This document shows, piece by piece, positions 23,113 through 30,849 of a DNA stretch of 49,178 nucleotides (positions are counted from its first letter, which is position 1; each line of letters opens with the position of its first letter). The DNA is taken from positions 1 through 49,178 of the forward strand of contig JAGWMZ010000028.1 of the NCBI GenBank assembly GCA_028871475.1, written 5' to 3'. The DNA is from Sphingomonadales bacterium. Lineage in GTDB: Bacteria > Pseudomonadota > Alphaproteobacteria > Sphingomonadales > Sphingomonadaceae. Below the pieces are notes generated by a model that saw only the letters and a list, made by a program, of their open reading frames with translations, made no database searches and was not told the origin of the DNA. The position numbers were made by a program, and so were the translations under genes.

Positions 23113-24447
23113 TTACCCTTCGCTGGCTGTAGCTGCATCCTGGCTGGTGGTTTGCGTTCCGCCCGTACCAGCGTCACCGGTGCCAACCATGCCTGCCGCC
23201 GGTCGACCGTTGTCATCGGGTGCCACGCCCGTGATGTTCGAACCTTCGGCCGCCATATTGGTGGGCATCATCAGGCGGTCGCCGCCTTCCTTGGGCGGCA
23301 AGCCATCGTCGGCACGTTCTTCGTTCTGCGTTTTCTTGCCGCTCAGGATGTTGATGCGGCTGACATTGGCGCGTGTGAGGACATCGGCGCGCAGAAGTTG
23401 GGAAAGGTCGCGCTCGACGAATAGGTCATCTTCATCAAGGCCGAAGGTCCAAGCGAAACGCTGTTCGAAATTGACCGCGCGCTCGCTGACGGCGGAATTC
23501 ACATAGTCCTGATCCTGCGCCGCCAAATTCTGGCTGGCCCCGCGCGTGTCGGAAGCGATCCCCGCCTTGTGCGGCGGCACGCCGTAAAACCGGCAAACCT
23601 CCTCGGGCTGCATTTTGCGCTGCTCGATGAACTGCAGATCGACAGACGTAAGTTGCAGCGCAACCGGCTCAATCCCGTCTTCCAGAAGCACAGTTTTTCC
23701 GGTGTTCTGATAGCCGGCATGAAGGTCATCAAACTGGGCCTTCAGGCGCCGGGCAGGGGCATCGCCCAGAACCTTGTTGGTTTTGAGCCAGGTCGAAGGC
23801 CGGGCACCATTGGCAATCCAGCGGTTGGCCTGCTGGCTGAGTGCCATGTCGAGCCCGATGGAATCCCGCGCAAGGCCGATGGTGGAAACGCCGACAAGCG
23901 AGTTGAAGGAAATGCCTCGCAGGTGAAACACATCTTCCGAAGGGATCGCGACAGGGAAATCTCGCAGCATCGCGATCTGCCAGAGGCCGATGCGGTTCAC
24001 ATTGTAAAAGATCGACCCATCAGCGGCTTCCAGCACCATCACCGCATCGGGGTTGATCGGGATCAGTTCGGTTGGGTTACCCCGGTAATCGCGACGGATC
24101 GCCGCATAGGCATTCCCGCGCAGCAGCAGGCCGACCCACATCTGTCGATCGAACTCGAACCATGTCTGTTGGCGATTGGGCCGCTTGAACAGCTTCGAGA
24201 TTGGGTGCTTGACCTTCTGTTTGCTACCATCCTTGGCCCAGCCCATGACATAGGGAGAGCAGCGGGCCAGATCGGTCGAAAGGCGATTGACGCAGGCATA
24301 GACGGTGGAAACCGTCATCGCCGTCGCCTGGCTGATCTGCGCGCCGGAGGCCGACTGGATTGAGCCCAGCGGCGGGATCATGCCATAGCTGGGCGTGCCC
24401 GCGCTCGCCCGCTCCACCGGGGCCACCATGCGGCTCAAGAGCCCCAT
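23113..24447 (-). CDS. Portal protein (HK97 family)
   Basis: 444 residues. The portal ring is the DNA entry and exit gate. Family features visible are the tryptophan-rich FEFDRQMWVGLLLRGNAYAA segment, the PTELIPINPDAVMV hairpin and the RKMQPEEVCRFYGVPPHKAG motif. The C-terminal 60 residues are disordered (Gly, Thr, Ala rich), as is common. The gene follows the terminase large subunit, the standard order. Confidence 0.9.
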   Translation of the reverse strand: MGLLSRMVAPVERASAGTPSYGMIPPLGSIQSASGAQISQATAMTVSTVYACVNRLSTDLARCSPYVMGWAKDGSKQKVKHPISKLFKRPNRQQTWFEFDRQMWVGLLLRGNAYAAIRRDYRGNPTELIPINPDAVMVLEAADGSIFYNVNRIGLWQIAMLRDFPVAIPSEDVFHLRGISFNSLVGVSTIGLARDSIGLDMALSQQANRWIANGARPSTWLKTNKVLGDAPARRLKAQFDDLHAGYQNTGKTVLLEDGIEPVALQLTSVDLQFIEQRKMQPEEVCRFYGVPPHKAGIASDTRGASQNLAAQDQDYVNSAVSERAVNFEQRFAWTFGLDEDDLFVERDLSQLLRADVLTRANVSRINILSGKKTQNEERADDGLPPKEGGDRLMMPTNMAAEGSNITGVAPDDNGRPAAGMVGTGDAGTGGTQTTSQDAATASEG

Positions 24448-24448
24448 A

Positions 24449-24613
24449 TCAGGCGGTCCTACGAGCGGTCAGCCAGGCGCCGCCTAGCAGAAAACCACCC
24501 GCGACAATGAAGCCGGCGGGCCGGTAAATCAGGTCTGCGCCAAATGCGATGAGACCCGCTCCCGCAACGGCGGCCGCATCGACGGCAACGTCGACAATCC
24601 TGGCCTTGATCAT
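24449..24613 (-). CDS. Small two-helix membrane protein
   Basis: 54 residues. Hydrophobic segments near 8-24 (VAVDAAAVAGAGLIAFGADL) and 30-48 (GFIVAGGFLLGGAWLTARR) suggest two membrane helices. Such short genes between terminase and portal are known in HK97-like phages of Proteobacteria, with no assigned function. The downstream ATG was used; the longer frame is a shadow of the terminase gene. Confidence 0.55.
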   Translation of the reverse strand: MIKARIVDVAVDAAAVAGAGLIAFGADLIYRPAGFIVAGGFLLGGAWLTARRTA

Positions 24614-24620
24614 GGAAGCC

Positions 24621-26405
24621 TCACAAAATGAGAAGCCCGCGCTCTTCATAGATGGAGCGGCAGGCAGGCGGGTTGGTGGCCATGATGGTGATGGCGTTGA
24701 ACTTGGCCATGGCCGGGTCGATCTTGGCATCGCCGGCGTGCTGCTTCGTGGCGCGGATCGCCGTGGCGGTGGGCTCGATCTTGAGGTTTGAGACGCACCA
24801 ATCCATCAGGGGCTGGTCAGCATGCAGGAAGGTGCCATTGGCGAGCTTGCGTTCGCCTGTCTTGATGGCATTCATCATCCCATAGCTTTGCGAGACGCCC
24901 GCCACGAAATCCCGGTTAAAGTCCTTGTTCTCTTCGGTAATGTCCACATCGGCCAGCGCATCGACCAGTTCGCCAAGCCCGGCCGGGTCAGCCGCGACGC
25001 AATAGAGCAGCCCCGCGTCGCGGATCCTGACGATGATCTCGACGATCTGGGCGATGTCGAGCGGCACGCCCTGATCGTCCATTGCGTCATCGGGCAGAAT
25101 GGTCAGTTCGCCTGCGGCTTGCAGGTCCTGCAATTTGGGTGCGATCGACTTGCGCCGCTCCAGCACGATGTCATGCGCCCAGGCGTGGCTCCAGCTCAGC
25201 CATTGCTTGACCCGCTTTTTGCCCCGTGGCGCCGGCTCCTGATCGTCCGGATCGTCGCCCTGTTCGACCTCGATCTCGTTGGGGGTGCGCCCCAGCACGG
25301 TCAGACCGAAAAGGTCATCCATGCCGCCGCCATCGATGCCGACGACGATGACTTCGCAGCGCTCGATGATGCTGTCCAGCGTGATGGACGGGTCGGCGCG
25401 CTTTTTCCAGAACTCGGCACCGGCCCAGCTGTCCGACCGGGCGCCCATGCCGGGCTCGACGTTGAGGTGCTTGGCACAAAAGCCGACGAGTGATTTGGGC
25501 CCTTCGCGTTGCGCCTCCTCGAACTGGTCGAGCAGGAACTGGATATCGACCGATGCCCCCAGATTGGGATTTGTGATGAAGAAGTTTGCCGGGTCCAGGT
25601 GCTGGCCGGCCTTGATCATGGCTTCCGGAAATTCGTAGAGCAGGCCCAGCGCGCGGGGTTGGGCCAGTTTACCATCACGAATGTCGCGAAACCGCTTCAC
25701 CCAATCGAGCATCACACCGGCGGGCGGTTCATCGCTCTGTGTGGTGAGCGCAATGACGAAGCCTTCCGGGCGCGATGCCAGGCCGCCCATGGCTTCGCGC
25801 AGCATGTTCTTGGCGTTGGCCCGTTTGCCGAAGAGCCAAAGCTCATCGATCAACAGCCCGGTGGTTTTCTTGCCGCTGACCGTTTCAGAATCGGCGGCGA
25901 CGATTTTCAGGAATGCGCCGGTTTCCCGGTGGACGATTTTTCGCTCATGAGCGATGGGCTTGAGAATGCGGCGCAGGTCGGGATGCTCGGCCACCATGTC
26001 CATGGCTGGCTCTGCGGAGTTTTTGGCAACCTCGAGGGTAGGGGCCAGAATGTTGAATTCGGCGGAATAGCGCTGGTTGCGCACCAACTCGGTGATCATG
26101 ATCCCGGCGGCGCGGGTGGACTTGGTATTCTTCTTCGAGATCAGCTCGAAGAAAGTGTTGATCTCACGTCGCCCTGTGTCGGGGTTGTAGGCGCCAAAGA
26201 CTGCGCTGGGCAGATCATAGACCCAATCCCGGCTGATTTCGCCGAAGCTGGGCTTACCCATGACGTCGACGATGGGCAGATCACGAAAGACCTGAAGCGC
26301 GTCCTCGGCTTCCTGTGGAAACAGTGGCGGGCAGGGCAGAAGTGATTGCCCCGCGATGATCCTGGCCTCCCAATCGGGGCAGGCCGTCGACCAGGTGAGC
26401 GCCAT
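24621..26405 (-). CDS. terL: Terminase large subunit
   Basis: 594 residues. The ATPase half has a Walker A-like loop KKNTKST (91-97) and a Walker B GLLIDELWLFG with the Asp-Glu pair at 187-188. The nuclease half begins at VIVVGIDGGGMDD (Asp358) and continues with a second acidic cluster at CVAADPAGLGELVDALAD. It packages DNA into the prohead through the portal. It starts in a one-base TAATG overlap with the small subunit gene. Confidence 0.92.
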   Translation of the reverse strand: MALTWSTACPDWEARIIAGQSLLPCPPLFPQEAEDALQVFRDLPIVDVMGKPSFGEISRDWVYDLPSAVFGAYNPDTGRREINTFFELISKKNTKSTRAAGIMITELVRNQRYSAEFNILAPTLEVAKNSAEPAMDMVAEHPDLRRILKPIAHERKIVHRETGAFLKIVAADSETVSGKKTTGLLIDELWLFGKRANAKNMLREAMGGLASRPEGFVIALTTQSDEPPAGVMLDWVKRFRDIRDGKLAQPRALGLLYEFPEAMIKAGQHLDPANFFITNPNLGASVDIQFLLDQFEEAQREGPKSLVGFCAKHLNVEPGMGARSDSWAGAEFWKKRADPSITLDSIIERCEVIVVGIDGGGMDDLFGLTVLGRTPNEIEVEQGDDPDDQEPAPRGKKRVKQWLSWSHAWAHDIVLERRKSIAPKLQDLQAAGELTILPDDAMDDQGVPLDIAQIVEIIVRIRDAGLLYCVAADPAGLGELVDALADVDITEENKDFNRDFVAGVSQSYGMMNAIKTGERKLANGTFLHADQPLMDWCVSNLKIEPTATAIRATKQHAGDAKIDPAMAKFNAITIMATNPPACRSIYEERGLLIL

Positions 26406-27010
26406 TATTCAGAAACCGGTTTTCCGCCTGAAGCCACAAGCCGTGGCGCAGCGCGAGGAGCGAACTTGCCTCCTGAAGCAACAGCGGCTGCGGCGTCGGC
26501 CTTGGCGGCAGCTTTCTTGCCGACGTATTCTGTCGGAACGGCTGCGGCCGGTCCATCCTTGGTCGGCATAGGCCGGCTGAGCGCTTCCAGTTTCGTCGTG
26601 GCGCCGATCAGGCCGGCTTGGCTTTGCTTGTCGAGCCGGTCGATGGTCTGCGCACGAGTGACCGCGCGACCGATGCGCAGCTCAAGGTGGTAATCGCCCT
26701 TGAAGCTGTCGAACTCATCGGGGCCGACATAGCCGAGCACCAGGGCAATATCTTCCGGCTCCATGCCATAGCCGAGATAGAGCTTGACCTTCTCGCGGGC
26801 TGCCTCGGTGATCTCCCTGCTGGGCTTTGGAGGCCCACTTATTTTTTTTCCGGCAAAAATTTCGTTGTGAAAATATTTCCGGAAGGTAGGCTTCGACAAA
26901 CTGAACATCTTGGCCAGGTCCTCAATGGGAACCTTTTTCGCCAGCAAATCCGCCACTTTGGCTTTGTCTTCCGCCGTCGGTTCTTTGGTCGGTCGTCCAC
27001 GCTTTGACAT
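26405..27010 (-). CDS. Terminase small subunit
   Basis: 201 residues. The N-terminal helix-turn-helix region (about 10-50, KVPIEDLAKMFSLSKPTFRK) binds DNA at the packaging start. The middle is helical (RIGRAVTRAQTIDRLDKQSQ), and the end is disordered and Ala/Lys rich. It sits directly upstream of the large subunit, with a one-base overlap. Confidence 0.75.
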   Translation of the reverse strand: MSKRGRPTKEPTAEDKAKVADLLAKKVPIEDLAKMFSLSKPTFRKYFHNEIFAGKKISGPPKPSREITEAAREKVKLYLGYGMEPEDIALVLGYVGPDEFDSFKGDYHLELRIGRAVTRAQTIDRLDKQSQAGLIGATTKLEALSRPMPTKDGPAAAVPTEYVGKKAAAKADAAAAVASGGKFAPRAAPRLVASGGKPVSE

Positions 27011-27217
27011 AGATTTCCGACCTCGATTATTTTTCCTTTGGCCCGTCCAGAGGCATCACTCGAAATTTTGAGCGTCGAAAAAAAATCTCTGCGTGAGGAC
27101 CAACGCGGTTGACGGCAGGGTCGCCGGGCCATTCGAAACCCCCTACCGGGGTATCAGGCTGCAATCCCTTTGTATTCCATTGAAATGTAATGATTGTTGA
27201 GTGATCTGCTCTCTCAA

Positions 27218-27547
27218 TCAGCCGTGACGCCGATCTGCTCGTGCCTTGGCTGTCTTGGCCGTGTGGTGCGCGCCGCAAAGGCATTGGCCGTTGGACGGGT
27301 CGAACTCGGCCCCGCCGTCCCGCAACTCGACGCGATGGTCTGCGAACATGCGGTGATGCGGTTCGGCCTTGGTGCAGCGCAAGCCACGCTCGACCGCCTC
27401 ACACTGGCGCCCAGCGCGTGCAATCACCGCTTCGCGCCAAGCACGATATTCCGGCGTCTGGTAGATCGATGCAGCGCGCTTTGGCGGTGTGACGAGGCGC
27501 TTGCCATTGAAGGAAGCCAGCCCGGTTTTCATGATCCGGAGTGCCAT
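27218..27547 (-). CDS. HNH endonuclease of the packaging region
   Basis: 109 residues from MALRIMKTGLASFNG. The HNH core is visible: REAVIARAGRQCEAVERG, then EPHHRMFADHRVELRDGG, then GQCLCGAHHTAKTAKARAD. It carries three Cys and the His-His pair. Such proteins stand next to terminase genes in HK97-like cos phages and are needed for DNA packaging there. The start is uncertain; MKTGLAS (27532) is an alternative, and a longer frame reaches 27637. Confidence 0.75.
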   Translation of the reverse strand: MALRIMKTGLASFNGKRLVTPPKRAASIYQTPEYRAWREAVIARAGRQCEAVERGLRCTKAEPHHRMFADHRVELRDGGAEFDPSNGQCLCGAHHTAKTAKARADRRHG

Positions 27548-27603
27548 CAGCGCACCATCCAGAACGGGAGAGGGGCTTTCGGCATGGGGCCATCCTGAAA
27601 TGC

Positions 27604-27634
27604 AAAACGCCCGCTGACCGGTTGGTCGCGGGCG
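27604..27634 (-). terminator. Rho-independent terminator after XRE gene
   Basis: On the minus strand: CGCCCGC, GACC, AACC, GGTC, A, GCGGGCG, then TTTT. The extended stem has inner GACC/GGTC pairing. It separates the small regulator from the HNH-terminase operon. Confidence 0.65.
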
Positions 27635-27702
27635 CATTTCTTGACGTTGCCTAAGTCATATCATTTTCTTGTCGGTGGTCAAGGGCGGAAAGAAAATGGC
27701 AA

Positions 27703-27996
27703 TCAGACAGTGCGCGCTGCCAGTCCTTCCAGGCTGCCAAGCACGGCGCGCAGCTCGCCTACCTCGCCGCCCGTGTGGTTGCCTCGCCCGATCATGCCGT
27801 TGATCTCGGCCATGCTTCGCTCAATGCTGGCGCGCAGGTCAAGATAGCGCACCGCCATCTCGGTCCGCTTCTCGATGGCTTTTTCGTCACGCTCCATCAT
27901 GCCGACAAATGCGCTGCTGAGCCCCAGCGCTTCGGCCAGGTCGGCCTGTGTCAGGCCCAAGGCCTTGCGGGCGACCCTCAGTTCAGAACCTTGCAT
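27703..27996 (-). CDS. XRE-type helix-turn-helix regulator
   Basis: 97 residues. The HTH spans about 7-60: RVARKALGLTQADLAEALGL, then SAFVGMMERDEKAIEKRTEM. The C-terminal half is helical. It sits downstream of a promoter flanked by two ATAACT-N-AGTTAT palindromes and upstream of the terminator before the packaging genes. It may bind those palindromes and act as a small local repressor, perhaps of late genes; binding is not shown. A start at 28011 (MKGRK) is possible. Confidence 0.75.
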   Translation of the reverse strand: MQGSELRVARKALGLTQADLAEALGLSSAFVGMMERDEKAIEKRTEMAVRYLDLRASIERSMAEINGMIGRGNHTGGEVGELRAVLGSLEGLAARTV

Positions 27997-28069
27997 TTTG
28001 CGCCCTTTCATGCCATATCAGGTTCCGGCCCCGGTCCCACTTCTTGCGGTGGTTCCCAGAGCCGGTCAC

Positions 28070-28144
28070 TTAGAAGAAGACTGTGAGCGTCAACTCGATC
28101 TTCTTCATGAGCCGGATCGTGAAGGTGAGATACATCATCTTCAT
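28070..28144 (-). CDS. Possible 24-residue leader peptide
   Basis: MKMMYLTFTIRLMKKIELTLTVFF, preceded by GGAG. It lies between the promoter-operator region and the XRE gene. It is rich in Ile, Leu, Thr and Phe. No similarity was recognised; a translated leader or a small membrane-active peptide are both possible. Evidence is limited to the start signal and an open frame. Confidence 0.3.
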   Translation of the reverse strand: MKMMYLTFTIRLMKKIELTLTVFF

Positions 28145-28154
28145 TCTCCGATTT

Positions 28155-28182
28155 ATCAGCCGGGGTTGCCTCCCCGGCTGAT
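28155..28182. other. Strong hairpin next to putative promoter
   Basis: ATCAGCCGGGG, six-base loop, CCCCGGCTGAT: an 11-base-pair perfect stem. In the leftward direction it would be the first part of the transcript from the adjacent promoter. In the rightward direction it is followed by a T-rich stretch and could be a terminator. Confidence 0.5.
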
Positions 28183-28188
28183 GTCTTT

Positions 28189-28217
28189 TGTATAACTCAG
28201 TTATTATTATGGCGCAA
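28189..28217 (-). promoter_or_regulatory. Putative leftward promoter of XRE unit
   Basis: On the minus strand: -35 TTGCGC, 17-base spacer, -10 TATACA. The first operator (ATAACTCAGTTAT) overlaps the -10 end and the spacer. Matches to consensus are partial, so this is a candidate only. Confidence 0.35.
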
Positions 28218-28238
28218 GTGAAAACATAACTGAGTTGT
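28192..28238. promoter_or_regulatory. Two palindromic operators, ATAACT-N-AGTTAT
   Basis: ATAACTCAGTTAT at 28192-28204 is a perfect 13-base palindrome around a central C. ATAACTGAGTTGT at 28226-28238 is the same with one mismatch. They are 34 bases apart and flank the putative promoter of the XRE gene. Likely binding sites of a dimeric regulator, perhaps that XRE protein. The motif differs from the CI/Cro operators near 39600, so this would be a separate regulatory circuit. Confidence 0.55.
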
Positions 28239-28274
28239 TATTTTCTGGGCATTTTTGTGGGCAATTTCACCGCG

Positions 28275-28670
28275 TCATTGCGGTTCGTCATTCGCCCTTA
28301 CTGCGGGGCACGCCGTGCAGGCAGGCACGTAATATTGCACCATGCCGCTCAAGGTCGGATGAACTTCCCAGCGGCGCATGATGCGATCCGGGACGAAGCG
28401 CTTACAACCCCACACGCCCTCCTTGCGCACCCACCATTCCGGGCGGTCCGGCAAGCCCGGCGCTTTCTCAGCCAGTTCGAGAGCGGCGAGGATGACAACG
28501 CGGTCCTGCATGAAAGCCTCTGCCAAGGCATCATGCATCGCTGCAACCTTGTCCCGATATTCATTGATCTTCGCCTGACTATCGCCGCGATGGACCGCCG
28601 CCATCGCATCGGCAAAGGCCTGATCGGCCTTCCGCTCCAGATCCCTCAGCTTCTGCACCAGGTTCATCAT
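28275..28670 (-). CDS. Hypothetical protein
   Basis: 131 residues from MMNLVQKLRDLERKADQAFA. A coiled-coil-like N-terminal half is followed by a Trp-rich C-terminal half (RPEWWVRKEGVWGCKRFV), two further cysteines (CTACPAV) and a short disordered end. Function unknown. It overlaps the upstream gene by ATGA and is the last gene of the leftward early block before the second control region. Confidence 0.5.
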   Translation of the reverse strand: MMNLVQKLRDLERKADQAFADAMAAVHRGDSQAKINEYRDKVAAMHDALAEAFMQDRVVILAALELAEKAPGLPDRPEWWVRKEGVWGCKRFVPDRIMRRWEVHPTLSGMVQYYVPACTACPAVRANDEPQ

Positions 28671-28912
28671 ACACCGCCTTTCAGATGGCACCTGAACCAA
28701 TAAACTGCATTCGCCACGCGCGATGCCATCCAGCCATGGCGATTGATCCACACCACGGGGCCGCGCCGTTTGTCAGCGCGAATGCCGATCTCATAGCGTA
28801 GCGGGTTCCAGCGCTCCGCAAGCGGGCGATATCGCCAAGCGACATCGCCACGCCCGCAATGCGCGACATAGACATAGCTGCTGTTGTGGATGACTGATTT
28901 CTCACAGAACAT
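28667..28912 (-). CDS. Hypothetical protein
   Basis: 81 residues, beginning MFCEKSVIHNSSYVYVAHCG. Basic and Trp/Arg rich (RYRPLAERWNPLRYEIGIRA). Function unknown. It begins inside the preceding 34-residue gene by 11 bases and ends with an ATGA overlap, so the four small genes here are translated as a chain. Confidence 0.5.
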   Translation of the reverse strand: MFCEKSVIHNSSYVYVAHCGRGDVAWRYRPLAERWNPLRYEIGIRADKRRGPVVWINRHGWMASRVANAVYWFRCHLKGGV

Positions 28913-29006
28913 TATGCCCCTCCTTCACGCGCGTGCCAAACCAATCGCAGTCTGGGCAACCTTTGCCATCGCAATGCGGGCAGCGATCTGATGGCCGTGT
29001 CTTCAT
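28902..29006 (-). CDS. 34-residue zinc-knuckle-like micro-protein
   Basis: Sequence begins MKTRPSDRCPHCDGKGCPDC and ends DWFGTRVKEGHNVL. Two CxxC pairs (CPHC, CPDC) with a glycine between form a compact zinc site similar to the DnaJ zinc-finger repeat unit. It starts in an ATGA overlap with the preceding gene and overlaps the next. Too short for usual gene finding; the overlap pattern and the cysteines argue that it is real. Confidence 0.6.
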   Translation of the reverse strand: MKTRPSDRCPHCDGKGCPDCDWFGTRVKEGHNVL

Positions 29007-29740
29007 TGCCCATTCCTCCCAAGCCACTGATCGCAGGTCGACACACCATCATTGCCACCCTCGATCCTGCCAGAACCCTGCCGGAACCGCGCGCCATGGG
29101 CCTGTTGGAGTCGTTTCGCCGCCGCCACGAACAGTTCGCGGATCTGGTCCTGCCGCCGCCGCATCGAAATGCGCACATACCGGTTCGCCCGTTCGCGCCG
29201 CGCCGCCTCGATGAAGCTGATCTCTTCGGCCATCACCGCGTCGAACACTTCCAGCGCCACCACGCCAATGCGCGCACCATCCGTCTCGCCATCATGGAAA
29301 GCGATCTGCTGGCGCGCCCATTCCACATCGCGCAGCGCGTCCATCCGCGCCTCGCTGATCGGAATGCCAGACCCTGCCGCGCCACCGCCATTCCCCGCCA
29401 GCGGATTGCTGATCATCCCGCTTTCGGCCAGCGCCAGCCGGTCGGCATACCAGGCAAGCGCCGCCTCCTGCTGGGCCGTAATGACATTGCGCGATCGCAG
29501 CAGTTCATACTGCGGCTTGCGCTTCACGGCTGGGTGGCGCACCGGCAAGCCGTCCTTCATCACTTCGCCAAAGGGGTTCGGCACATATTGCGTGGCAAAT
29601 TCGCCCCTATCGAGCCGCGCCCCGTTGGAAATGGCCTGCGCCATCACCGGGTCCAACATTGCCTTCTTAGCCTTCGATTTTGCGGCTTCCTTGTCCTTGG
29701 ACGTGATCCCGGCGCTGTCCCCGCGTGATTTCTTCGACAT
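29003..29740 (-). CDS. Hypothetical early protein
   Basis: 245 residues from MSKKSRGDSAGITSKDKEAA. The N-terminal 30 residues are Lys-rich; the rest is mainly helical, with FGEVMKDGLPVRHPAVKRKP and a C-terminal basic helix (RYVRISMRRRQDQIRELFVA). Function unknown. It lies directly after the replication initiator gene, the position of a helicase loader in lambdoid phages, but no Walker motif is visible, so it is not a DnaC-type ATPase. Confidence 0.6.
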   Translation of the reverse strand: MSKKSRGDSAGITSKDKEAAKSKAKKAMLDPVMAQAISNGARLDRGEFATQYVPNPFGEVMKDGLPVRHPAVKRKPQYELLRSRNVITAQQEAALAWYADRLALAESGMISNPLAGNGGGAAGSGIPISEARMDALRDVEWARQQIAFHDGETDGARIGVVALEVFDAVMAEEISFIEAARRERANRYVRISMRRRQDQIRELFVAAAKRLQQAHGARFRQGSGRIEGGNDGVSTCDQWLGRNGQ

Positions 29741-29799
29741 GTGCGACCCTTTTTGTTTTGTCCGATTCCACCTGTTGCGCCTTGCGTCCCCGCCGCCCG

Positions 29800-30849
29800 T
29801 CACGGGCTGGCGCGTGATTGCCGCTGCGCCTGCACGTCAAACCTCACCCAATCCCGCCCCCAGCCGAGCGTATCGAGCGCCTGGGCGATCCGCCCAGCGT
29901 AATCGCTCTCGATCCGCTCCCGCTGCGTCTGCGTGCCCGCAACCACCGTCAGGCCGGGATCAGTGAACAGCAACGCGGCTGGCGCGAACCATCGTTCCCA
30001 AGCCAGATCCCCCAGAATCTCGCGCAGGGACTGATGCAGTGCGGCTGACCGGTCATCCTCGCGGGCTTTGGCGGGCGTCGGGCGGCTGGCCGGTCGCGCC
30101 AGCGCCTTGGCATGCGGCGCGGTGCTTACCAGCCTGGGTCCCGTGTAAGCCGCTGCCTTCCCGGCGTTGCGCATCACCTCGGCATGGTTCTTGGCGATCC
30201 ACGCCACCCACAGCGCATTCCAGTCCGCCGCCACGCTGCCCTTTCCGCGATGGTAGGCGCCAAATGCCTCGGCCTGCGCCGCATAGGCCCCAGCGGGCCA
30301 TGCCGCTGCCGCCAGTTGCGCGGCCTCGGGCAGATCGGCCAGGGCAGGGGCCTGCCAATCATCGGGCAATGGAAACCGGCTTTTTCGCCCCCTTGGGGGG
30401 GTAGGGGGGGTATAAGGTTCTAAATCTAGTTCCTTATAAGGGGTGACATCAGTGTCACCCCCCCCGGTGACATCCATGTCACCCCCCCGGTGACGTTTTG
30501 TCACCCCCGGGGGTGTCATTTTGTCACCCTGGGGGGGTGACATATTGTCGCCCTCCCTTTTGTAGCCCACCAGCCGGAAAGCATTAGCCTTTTGCGCCCC
30601 CTTGTCGCTGAACACGCAGACGCGCACGATCAGCTCAAGGCCGCCGTCTTCCGCCCTGGTTTCCAGCTTCTTGATGATGCGCTGCGCCTGCCGCTCCGAC
30701 ATCTCGCAGGCCTGTGCAATGTCTGCGATGCGGCGGAACTGCACTTCGCCGTCAGGATTGGCCCAGTTCGCCAGCTCCACCAGCACGGCGCGGTTGGCCG
30801 GGCTTCCCGTCCGCTGGCGCTTGGCCCATGCGGATGTTTCGATGCTCAC
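29800..30849 (-). CDS. Replication initiator (O-like), with origin inside the gene
   Basis: 349 residues, GTG start in a GTGA overlap. The N-terminal 95 residues are a phage-O-type winged helix (FRRIADIAQACEMSERQAQR, IIKKLETRAEDGGLELIV). Residues about 100-136 are a Gly/Asp/Thr-rich linker coded by five palindromic iterons. The C-terminal part (about 140-349) has a helical domain ending with LREILGDLAWERWFAPAALL, similar to the DnaA N-terminal type interaction fold. It would bind the iterons in its own gene and load host replication proteins. Confidence 0.75.
   Translation of the reverse strand: MSIETSAWAKRQRTGSPANRAVLVELANWANPDGEVQFRRIADIAQACEMSERQAQRIIKKLETRAEDGGLELIVRVCVFSDKGAQKANAFRLVGYKREGDNMSPPQGDKMTPPGVTKRHRGGDMDVTGGGDTDVTPYKELDLEPYTPPTPPRGRKSRFPLPDDWQAPALADLPEAAQLAAAAWPAGAYAAQAEAFGAYHRGKGSVAADWNALWVAWIAKNHAEVMRNAGKAAAYTGPRLVSTAPHAKALARPASRPTPAKAREDDRSAALHQSLREILGDLAWERWFAPAALLFTDPGLTVVAGTQTQRERIESDYAGRIAQALDTLGWGRDWVRFDVQAQRQSRASP
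30411..30440. other. AT-rich, inverted-repeat segment beside iterons
   Basis: TATAAGG at 30411 and CCTTATA at 30432 form an inverted repeat around an AT-rich core (TTCTAAATCTAGTT). It is clearly more AT-rich than the flanks and lies just downstream of the iterons in the reading direction of the initiator gene. This is the position of the melting region in lambda ori. Confidence 0.5.
30442..30552. repeat. Five palindromic iterons: predicted replication origin
   Basis: Five copies of a 17-18 base palindrome of type GGTGACAT-N-TGTCACC start at 30442, 30466, 30489, 30512 and 30536, so spacing is a regular 23-24 bases, about two helical turns. The first two are 18 bases with perfect outer arms; the last has one changed outer base (GTCGCC). 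C/G runs separate them. They lie inside the initiator gene and next to an AT-rich segment, matching the iteron-plus-AT-rich plan of lambdoid origins. Confidence 0.75.

Noticed and set aside
28155..28182. Hairpin as a rightward terminator
   Set aside because: It has a T-rich tail on the plus strand, but no rightward gene lies upstream of it; kept as a hairpin of unknown use.
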